A DNA stretch of 5,934 nucleotides from Bacteroidales bacterium (GTDB lineage Bacteria > Bacteroidota > Bacteroidia > Bacteroidales > P3). The DNA lies in assembly GCA_031271725.1 (NCBI GenBank), contig JAISVE010000058.1, positions 1-5,934 on the forward strand, in the 5' to 3' direction. The translations under genes and the position numbers were made by a program. The notes beneath the pieces are model-generated. The model was not told the origin of the DNA, did not search any database, and worked only from the letters and a program-made list of their open reading frames with translations. This document shows positions 1 to 4,334 of the stretch, one piece after another (position 1 is the stretch's first letter; each line of letters starts with the position of its first letter).

Positions 1-483
1 ACAAGAGAAAAAGTTATGTCATTTATTGTTTCCGGCAATGATGCGCAAGTTAAGGAAGTAGTTCTCGGAGTGCCTTCTGAGGACGGTGTTGTTGCTCAGG
101 TAGAAGATATAACCGTTGAACAGCCGGAGGAGAGTGTTGAGGATAACAATGTTCCGGAAGTTGCCCCTGCGCCCGCTGCGGTTACGCCAAGTACTTCGGT
201 AAAACAGGTAGAAAAGCCTGCGGCTTCTAAACCTGCTGCTGCAACCTCTGCAAAATTAAAGGGCAAATACAATATTATAGTCGGTTCATTTAAGGAAAGT
301 CAAAATGCCGATAAGGAAGTACAACGCTTTCGTCAACTTGGCTACAGCAATGCGAGGTCTGTTCTTAACGATGGTTTCTATTATGTTTCACTCAATAGTT
401 TTGCTACAAGAGACGAAGCGTTGAACTACAAGTTAAAACTTGCGGAAAAAAATGTCCAAGGCTGGATAAAAGAGCTTAATTAG
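1..483 (+). CDS. SPOR-domain protein, 5' end outside window (partial)
   Basis: The frame is open to the first base of the window (T-R-E-K-V precedes the first ATG at 16), so this is probably the 3' part of a longer gene. That ATG is most likely an internal methionine. Counting from it, residues ~1-50 are acidic, ~50-80 are a Pro/Ala/Lys-rich linker of low complexity, and ~82-155 form a SPOR domain. The SPOR signs are the opening YNIIVGSF, the central GYSNARSV, the FYYVSLNSF strand, the DEAL helix and a terminal WIKEL. SPOR domains generally bind denuded septal peptidoglycan, and Bacteroidota have many lipoprotein or periplasmic versions with such linkers. A signal peptide or lipobox would lie upstream and cannot be seen. 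The gene ends 35 nt before trmB on the same strand. The domain call is secure; the cellular role is inferred. Confidence 0.8.
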   Translation, partial: TREKVMSFIVSGNDAQVKEVVLGVPSEDGVVAQVEDITVEQPEESVEDNNVPEVAPAPAAVTPSTSVKQVEKPAASKPAAATSAKLKGKYNIIVGSFKESQNADKEVQRFRQLGYSNARSVLNDGFYYVSLNSFATRDEALNYKLKLAEKNVQGWIKELN

Positions 484-486
484 TGG

Positions 487-513
487 ATTTTGCGTAGCGC
501 AGCGAAGCAAAAT
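487..513 (+). repeat. small inverted repeat in the SPOR-trmB gap
   Basis: ATTTTGC (487-493) and GCAAAAT (507-513) are perfect 7-bp reverse complements around a 13-nt loop. The structure fills most of the intergenic gap and ends 5 nt before the trmB start codon. There is no following T-tract, so it is not a standard terminator. It could mask ribosome entry for trmB or be a remnant of a short intergenic repeat. Its 9-mer TTGCGTAGC (490-498) recurs inside trmB at 1133-1141. Confidence 0.5.
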
Positions 514-518
514 AACTT

Positions 519-1307
519 ATGAGTAGCAGCAACAAACTTCAGAAGTTCGCAGAGAACTTAAGCTTTCCAAATCTTTTTCAATATCCTTTTTTACATAAAG
601 AGGAATGTCCCATGCGTGGCAAGTGGCACAGTAATTATTTCAAAAACTCGCTGCCGATAGTTGTGGAAATCGGTTGCGGAAAGGGTGAATATACGATTGG
701 TTTGGCAGAGCGTTATCCTAATAAAAATTTTATAGGCATAGATATTAAAGGGGCGCGTTTATGGAAAGGCAGTAAACATGCTTATCAGAACGGACTTTCG
801 AGAGTTGCTTTTGTGCGTGCGCGTATAGATTTTATCGAGAAAATTTTTGCAGAAGGTGAGGTGTCGGAAATATGGATTACTTTTCCTGACCCGCAACATT
901 CCAAGCCGCGCAAACGCCTTACATCGCCGTTGTTTTTGAAAAGATACGGAAAGATTTTGAAGCGGGATTGCGGTGGAGTTGTTTCCGGCAATGGCTGTAA
1001 TAGCAGTAGTAGTAATGGCAGCATTGGTAATGGCAGTGGGCTTATCCACCTGAAAACAGACGACACTATTTTGTATCTTTACACGCTTGATGATGTTGTG
1101 CTTGGCGGCGAAGGTTGCGTAAACAGCGAAAGTTGCGTAGCAGGCAAACTCCCTCTTTACGCATATTCAGACGATGTTTATGCCAACACCGATCCTGAAT
1201 TAGACGATGTACGGGCTATAAAAACTTTTTATGAGGACATGTGGCTCAAAATGGGCAAAAAAATTAAGTATCTTTGCTTTTCACCATTCAACACATCTAA
1301 GGAATAG
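519..1307 (+). CDS. trmB: tRNA (guanine-N7-)-methyltransferase TrmB
   Basis: Cytoplasmic SAM-dependent enzyme that forms 7-methylguanosine at position 46 of the tRNA variable loop. The Rossmann SAM motif EIGCGKGEYT is at residues 50-59, followed by GIDIKGARLWKG (73-84), the FPDP motif (122-125), KRLTSPLFL (132-140), the conserved LKTD (178-181) and a C-terminal IKTFYEDMW (234-242). At 262 residues it is somewhat long for the family (the E. coli protein has about 239). The extra length sits in two low-complexity patches: a Ser/Asn/Gly-rich stretch at ~151-174, just before the strand leading to LKTD, and a Gly/Cys/Ser stretch at ~196-210. All the catalytic and SAM-binding motifs flanking them are intact and in frame, so the enzyme is probably functional. 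The ATG at 519 fits the family's N-terminus (NKLQKFAENLSFPNLF). It is followed after 4 nt by the glycosyltransferase gene. Confidence 0.93.
   Translation: MSSSNKLQKFAENLSFPNLFQYPFLHKEECPMRGKWHSNYFKNSLPIVVEIGCGKGEYTIGLAERYPNKNFIGIDIKGARLWKGSKHAYQNGLSRVAFVRARIDFIEKIFAEGEVSEIWITFPDPQHSKPRKRLTSPLFLKRYGKILKRDCGGVVSGNGCNSSSSNGSIGNGSGLIHLKTDDTILYLYTLDDVVLGGEGCVNSESCVAGKLPLYAYSDDVYANTDPELDDVRAIKTFYEDMWLKMGKKIKYLCFSPFNTSKE
1012..1036 (+). repeat. short direct repeat inside trmB insertion 1
   Basis: GTAATGGCAG occurs at 1012-1021 and again at 1027-1036, an offset of 15 bp or five codons. A degenerate version and a run of AGT units lie just upstream (991-1013). The repeat encodes the Ser/Asn/Gly-rich patch of TrmB (residues ~158-174). 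The in-frame period suggests replication slippage. Confidence 0.6.
1108..1139 (+). repeat. short direct repeat inside trmB insertion 2
   Basis: GCGAAGGTTGCGTA (1108-1121) and GCGAAAGTTGCGTA (1126-1139) match at 13 of 14 positions, with an offset of 18 bp or six codons. They encode the two similar peptides EGCVN and ESCVA in TrmB (residues ~198-208). Like insertion 1, the offset keeps the reading frame. Confidence 0.6.
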
Positions 1308-1311
1308 AACT

Positions 1312-2367
1312 ATGAAGACAATATCGCAGCAATTTCAGCAACAGCAAACGGCAACAGAAACTCAGGCAAAGCAGCCGCAGGTAGCCGTGCAATCAACTTC
1401 AAAAGGACAGGAGCATCCCCAAATATCGGTAGTAATTCCCCTGTACAACGAGGACGAATCATTGCCCGAACTTTGCGCATGGATAGAGCGTGTAATGGCA
1501 GAAAATAATTTCAGCTACGAAGTTATAATGGTTGATGACGGCAGCACCGACAGGTCTTGGGAAATAATACAGGACTTGCATAAACGCAATGAACGTGTTC
1601 ACGGAATAAGTTTTCGCCGTAATTACGGCAAATCGGCTGCACTGAATACAGGCTTCCATGCAAGCAAGGGTGAGGTTGTGATAACGATGGATGCCGATAT
1701 GCAGGACTCGCCGGACGAAATTCCCGAACTTTACAAGATGATAAAGATTGATGGTTTTGACCTTGTTTCCGGCTGGAAAAAAGTTCGTCATGATCCTTTA
1801 TCCAAAACAATTCCCACCAAACTTTTCAATTGGGCAACTTGCAAAATGTCGGGCATAAAACTGCATGATTTCAATTGCGGATTGAAGGCTTACAGAGGCA
1901 AGGTTGTTCACTCGATAGAAGTATATGGTGAGATGCACCGTTATATTCCGGTTATAGCGAAACAGGCAGGTTTCAGGAAGATAGGCGAGAAGGTTGTGCA
2001 GCATCGCGCCCGCAAATTCGGGGTTACGAAATTCGGTGGCTGGGCTCGTTTTATAAATGGGCCTCTCGATTTGCTGTCAATATCTTTTGTAGGTAAATTT
2101 TCCAAAAAACCGATGCACTTTTTCGGCAGTATAGGAATGTTGGTTTTCCTGCTCGGTATTATTGCAATTGTGGTGCTTGCAATTGAGAAATACAGTGCCT
2201 TGTCGAGCGGAGTTAAAGCACCGCTTGTGGCAAATTCCCCATATTTCTATCTGGCACTTGTCAGTATGATTATAGGTGTGCAGTTGTTTTTGACGGGTTT
2301 TCTGGCGGAACTTGTAGGGCGCAATTCACCTACCAGAAATCAATATTTAATCAATGAAGAAATATAG
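1312..2367 (+). CDS. GT2 family glycosyltransferase, DPM1/GtrB-like, membrane anchored
   Basis: Likely transfers a sugar from a nucleotide donor to a polyprenyl phosphate, or modifies a surface glycan or lipid, at the inner face of the cytoplasmic membrane. The start chosen is the ATG at 1312, four nt after the trmB stop, giving 351 residues; the upstream in-frame ATG at 1231 would lie inside trmB. Residues 1-36 are Gln-rich and look disordered. The GT-A domain begins with [10 protein letters not shown] (38-47), then VDDGSTD (74-80), the [12 protein letters not shown] signature (104-115), the metal-binding DAD (127-129), and the RKFGVTKF motif (234-241) typical of polyprenyl-phosphate glycosyltransferases. 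Two hydrophobic segments at ~267-291 and ~310-335 are the membrane anchor usual for bacterial DPM1-like/GtrB proteins. The acceptor and sugar cannot be deduced. It probably shares a transcript with trmB and the peroxidase gene. Confidence 0.9.
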   Translation: MKTISQQFQQQQTATETQAKQPQVAVQSTSKGQEHPQISVVIPLYNEDESLPELCAWIERVMAENNFSYEVIMVDDGSTDRSWEIIQDLHKRNERVHGISFRRNYGKSAALNTGFHASKGEVVITMDADMQDSPDEIPELYKMIKIDGFDLVSGWKKVRHDPLSKTIPTKLFNWATCKMSGIKLHDFNCGLKAYRGKVVHSIEVYGEMHRYIPVIAKQAGFRKIGEKVVQHRARKFGVTKFGGWARFINGPLDLLSISFVGKFSKKPMHFFGSIGMLVFLLGIIAIVVLAIEKYSALSSGVKAPLVANSPYFYLALVSMIIGVQLFLTGFLAELVGRNSPTRNQYLINEEI

Positions 2368-2375
2368 TTTGGGAT

Positions 2376-2849
2376 ATGAATATTTACGATTTTACGGTAA
2401 AAGGCAATAAGGGGCAAGATGTTTCTTTGTCCGAATACAAAGGCAAAGTCCTTTTGATAGTGAATACTGCAACTGCTTGCGGTTTAACGCCACAATATAC
2501 GGGTTTGCAAAAACTCTATGATAATTACAGGGAAAAGGGCTTTGAAATCCTTGATTTTCCATGCAATCAGTTTGCCGGTCAGGCACGCGGAACCGATGAG
2601 GAAATAAACAGTTTCTGCACTCTGAACTATGAAACAACTTTTCCGCGTTTTAAGAAAATTGATGTAAACGGCAAAAACGCCGACCCTCTTTACAAGTATT
2701 TGAAATCGCAGAAAGGCGGTTTTTTGTCAAGCAAAATCAAATGGAATTTTGCAAAGTTTCTGGTTGACCGCGAAGGCAAAGTCGTAAAGCGTTTTTCGCC
2801 GATGGAAAAGCCGGAAAGTATTGCGAAAGATATTGAGGAGTTGTTGTAG
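2376..2849 (+). CDS. glutathione peroxidase-family thiol peroxidase (Cys type)
   Basis: Reduces hydrogen peroxide or organic hydroperoxides, probably in the cytoplasm since no signal peptide is visible. The 157-residue length is normal for bacterial members. The peroxidatic residue is Cys35, encoded by TGC (in [12 protein letters not shown]), so this is not a selenoprotein. The other expected active-site residues are present: Gln69 (in FPCNQFAGQ, 61-69) and Trp123-Asn124 (WNFAKFLVD). Cys81 lies 46 residues after Cys35, the position of the resolving cysteine in thioredoxin-dependent GPx enzymes, so thioredoxin is the more likely reductant than glutathione. The usual QEPG motif reads QARG (69-72). 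The gene starts 8 nt after the glycosyltransferase stop, so it is probably the last gene of that operon. No clear terminator follows it. Confidence 0.92.
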   Translation: MNIYDFTVKGNKGQDVSLSEYKGKVLLIVNTATACGLTPQYTGLQKLYDNYREKGFEILDFPCNQFAGQARGTDEEINSFCTLNYETTFPRFKKIDVNGKNADPLYKYLKSQKGGFLSSKIKWNFAKFLVDREGKVVKRFSPMEKPESIAKDIEELL

Positions 2850-2862
2850 GCAAGAGTGCGAC

Positions 2863-2895
2863 TTGTAAAAAATCATTTGAAAATTGTTACTTTTG
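2863..2895 (+). promoter_or_regulatory. Bacteroidota-type promoter for the PIN/partner pair
   Basis: TACTTTTG (2888-2895) matches the Bacteroidota -7 consensus TAnnTTTG exactly. TTGT (2863-2866) lies 21 nt upstream of it, the right distance for a -33 element, though it matches TTTG imperfectly. Transcription would begin near 2900-2903, leaving a leader of about 25 nt before the GTG start. An imperfect inverted repeat TTGTT...AACAA (2884-2888/2897-2901) straddles the -7 box and could be an operator, which is inference. Confidence 0.6.
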
Positions 2896-2913
2896 CAACA
2901 AGGTATATCAATT

Positions 2914-2920
2914 GAGAGAG
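2914..2920 (+). promoter_or_regulatory. ribosome binding site deciding a GTG start
   Basis: The purine run GAGAGAG ends 4 nt before GTG at 2925. No in-frame ATG exists until far inside the PIN domain (residue 93), so this site supports initiation at GTG. Confidence 0.5.
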
Positions 2921-2924
2921 AAAA

Positions 2925-3374
2925 GTGATAAAAGTATATTTGGATAATTGTTCATATAATCGACCGTTTGACGACCAGAATCAAATTCGCATTCATTTAG
3001 AAACACAGGCTAAATTATATATTCAAAAGTTGATAAGGGACGATAAATTATTGCTTGCATTTTCGTATATTTCGCGCTATGAGAACAATAACAGTCCTCA
3101 TTCAAGGAATAAAATAATAATAGAAAGGTTTTTTGAGAATGCAGTATCATTTATTGATATTGATAAAGCAGATGTAGTAGAAAGTAGGGCTAATAATATT
3201 ATGAGATGCGGCGTTAAAGCAAAAGATGCATTGCATATTTCGTGTGCAATAGAAGCTTGTTGCAATTTTTTTATAACTACTGACGATGGAATTTTGAAAA
3301 AATATAACGGAGAAGAGATTAGAGTCTGTTCACCTTTTGAATTTATAAATTTATGGGAGGATGTTTATGCGTAA
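2925..3374 (+). CDS. PIN-domain protein, probable VapC-like RNase toxin
   Basis: A 149-residue protein that starts at GTG and opens with the strand IKVYLDNCSYNRPFDDQ, typical of a PIN-domain group common in Bacteroidota and Firmicutes. PIN proteins are Mg2+-dependent ribonucleases, and small stand-alone ones are usually toxins of type II toxin-antitoxin systems. The acidic cluster expected of an active site is present: Asp7, Glu53 (SRYEN), Asp101 (KAKDALH) and Asp120/Asp121 (TTDDGILKKY). The protein looks complete and catalytically competent. Its 3' end overlaps the start of a small partner gene by 8 nt, consistent with translational coupling. DNA from here to ~3800 is AT-richer than the preceding operon, which fits a horizontally acquired module. 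The RNA target is unknown. The PIN assignment is firm and the toxin role is inferred. Confidence 0.85.
   Translation: MIKVYLDNCSYNRPFDDQNQIRIHLETQAKLYIQKLIRDDKLLLAFSYISRYENNNSPHSRNKIIIERFFENAVSFIDIDKADVVESRANNIMRCGVKAKDALHISCAIEACCNFFITTDDGILKKYNGEEIRVCSPFEFINLWEDVYA
3355..3360 (+). promoter_or_regulatory. strong Shine-Dalgarno choosing the start of the small partner
   Basis: GGGAGG is an unusually good Shine-Dalgarno for this phylum. It abuts the ATG at 3361 with no spacer, but is 6 nt from the ATG at 3367, so 3367 is the better start. The site lies within the PIN coding sequence. Confidence 0.6.
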
Positions 3375-3582
3375 CACAGTAAGTATAATGGAGGATGGTA
3401 TGCACTACCTTATAGAAAAGTTGGGAGTAATAGAAACAGAAATTTTTATTTCACAAGTGCTAAAAGAGCCTTTTGATTATACCAAATGGCAAAGAGAGCA
3501 TTATGCCGATATGTCTGTAAGCGAACTCAATGAGAAAGCAGTAGAATACGGTAAAAATAATCCTGTAAATACGGAAAAATAA
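3367..3582 (+). CDS. small partner of PIN protein, probable antitoxin
   Basis: A 71-residue protein read from the ATG at 3367, which has a GGGAGG site 6 nt upstream; the ATG at 3361 would add two residues. The body reads MHYLIEKLGVIETEIFISQV, then EPFDYTKWQRE, then MSVSELNEKAVEYGKNNP. This pattern recalls small proteins I associate with PIN toxins, recalled from memory rather than searched. It shows no recognisable AbrB, RHH or Phd DNA-binding fold and is mostly predicted helix. The 8-nt overlap with the PIN gene implies co-translation. Proposed role: cognate antitoxin that binds the PIN protein and perhaps represses the operon. The order is toxin first, the reverse of typical vapBC. No close gene follows; a structured region lies downstream. 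Confidence 0.7.
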   Translation: MRNTVSIMEDGMHYLIEKLGVIETEIFISQVLKEPFDYTKWQREHYADMSVSELNEKAVEYGKNNPVNTEK

Positions 3583-3617
3583 AATATATATTGTAATAAA
3601 TAATTAAAAAATATAAC

Positions 3618-3631
3618 ATAGCGTTTGCTAT
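3618..3631 (+). repeat. small stem-loop ahead of the large hairpin
   Basis: ATAGC (3618-3622) and GCTAT (3627-3631) pair around the loop GTTT. At 5 bp it is weak on its own. It is noted because it sits 6 nt before the large inverted repeat, and because its TAGCG..TTG core resembles the terminator arm at 3738-3748. Confidence 0.3.
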
Positions 3632-3637
3632 ATTCTT

Positions 3638-3741
3638 GCTAATGAAAATTCGACACTTTCAAAGTACAAGAATAAAGTGTAACGTTCGCAAAATGCGGAC
3701 TTACATTATCTTGTACTTGGGTCGTCGAATACCTCATTAGC
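3638..3741 (+). repeat. 104-nt nested inverted repeat: structured RNA, attenuator or MITE/REP-like element
   Basis: Four complementary pairs are nested in order. GCTAATGA (3638-3645) pairs with 3734-3741, 8 bp. ATTCGAC (3648-3654) pairs with 3724-3730, 7 bp. AAGTACAAGA (3662-3671) pairs with 3709-3718, 10 bp. AGTGTAA plus GTTCGC (3676-3682 and 3684-3689) pairs with 3695-3707, 13 bp with two G-U pairs and a bulged C at 3683. The apical loop is AAAAT (3690-3694). About 38 base pairs separated by small internal loops make chance very unlikely. No ORF of note lies inside. The outermost strand overlaps the 5' arm of the following terminator by 3 nt. Possible identities are a small RNA, the 3' UTR of the PIN operon, a regulatory leader of the gene at 3810, or a non-autonomous mobile repeat. 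Target-site duplications are not evident. Confidence 0.75.
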
Positions 3742-3763
3742 GGATTTGTAAGTCCGCTTTTTT
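3739..3763 (+). terminator. rho-independent terminator
   Basis: AGCGGATT (3739-3746) pairs with AGTCCGCT (3751-3758) around the loop TGTA, an 8-bp stem with one G-U pair. Six consecutive Ts follow the GC-rich stem (3758-3763, the first also closing the stem). It would end transcripts from the PIN/partner operon or from an RNA starting in the gap. It lies 47 nt before the ATG at 3810, so it could also act as a leader terminator for that gene. Its 3' arm (3747-3757) is also perfectly complementary to 3695-3705. Confidence 0.75.
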
Positions 3764-3809
3764 ATGTCTCTTTTGATTGTAGAAATTATAAACCCCAAAA
3801 TAAAACAGC

Positions 3810-4328
3810 ATGAAAAGATTAACAATTCCTGTGCTATTGTTGTTATTCAATATAGTGAGCCAAACAGCGCATGCACAAAACGAGCAAAGTGAGCCAAACG
3901 CACTTTACATCTACAAAACAGATGGCAGCAAAGAAGTCATTTTGTTAAACAATTTGGAACGCTTGAATTTCAGTACAACAGAGATGCAAATAGTTCCTAA
4001 AAGCGGTAATACTACTACCATAGAGATAGTTGATATATCTGTAATTATGCCTGCAGAAAAAATTCAGGTTAATATAATGAAAAAAATACAGGCAAATGAA
4101 GATTTAAAGATTTATCCCAACCCGACATCAAGTACAATAAATATTGAGAGTGCGGAAAGCCTGTCAAGTATAACCTTATTTGACGGACAGGGTAAGAAAG
4201 TATTGCAAAAACGTAATATAAACTCAACGCAAACAATAATAGATATATCTTCATTGAGTAATGGTGCTTATATTATGCAAGTGCGTATGACAAAAGAAAC
4301 TATTACAAAAAAAATTATTAAAAAGTAA
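3810..4328 (+). CDS. small exported protein consisting mainly of a T9SS sorting domain
   Basis: 172 residues with a clear signal peptide: K2R3, a hydrophobic core at ~5-18, and AHA before a predicted cut at residue 22/23. Residues 32-55 (ALYIYKTDG... then LERLNFS) match a short motif common near the N-terminus of Bacteroidota secreted proteins. The C-terminus (~100-172) is a type A T9SS sorting domain, with IYPNP (101-105), the LFDGQGKKV strand (123-131), LSNGAYIMQV (149-158) and a terminal KKIIKK. Such domains direct export across the outer membrane by the PorU-type machinery and surface attachment. What is odd is the lack of cargo, with only about 75 residues between signal peptide and sorting domain. 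It could be a decayed gene, a small surface protein, or a partner of the next gene, which starts 6 nt downstream. No confident promoter was found apart from the structured leader. Confidence 0.85.
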   Translation: MKRLTIPVLLLLFNIVSQTAHAQNEQSEPNALYIYKTDGSKEVILLNNLERLNFSTTEMQIVPKSGNTTTIEIVDISVIMPAEKIQVNIMKKIQANEDLKIYPNPTSSTINIESAESLSSITLFDGQGKKVLQKRNINSTQTIIDISSLSNGAYIMQVRMTKETITKKIIKK

Positions 4329-4334
4329 AGAATA

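Noticed and set aside
759..1066. Reverse-strand open frames opposite trmB, rich in Thr/Ala or Leu/Pro
   Set aside because: They are antisense shadows of the trmB coding sequence and its repeat insert, with no recognisable domain.
1231..1311. 27-codon upstream extension of the glycosyltransferase frame
   Set aside because: It overlaps the well-conserved C-terminus of TrmB, and the added residues do not resemble a GT2 N-terminus. The ATG at 1312, just after the trmB stop, is a better start.
1459..2004. Reverse-strand open frames opposite the glycosyltransferase
   Set aside because: Antisense shadows of a strongly supported coding region, without motif or promoter support.
2376..2849. Selenocysteine version of glutathione peroxidase
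   Set aside because: The active-site codon is TGC (Cys) and there is no in-frame TGA.
2850..2872. Terminator after the peroxidase gene (CAAG...CTTG followed by As)
   Set aside because: The stem is only 4 bp and is followed by A residues rather than a T-tract.
3631..3638. TATTCTTG as a -7 promoter box for the large hairpin RNA
   Set aside because: It differs from TAnnTTTG at one position, but no TTTG-like -33 element lies 19-21 nt upstream, so a promoter there is not supported.
3638..3763. CRISPR array or retron-type ncRNA
   Set aside because: No direct repeats with spacers are present, and no reverse transcriptase or Cas gene lies in the window. The structure is a single nested inverted repeat.
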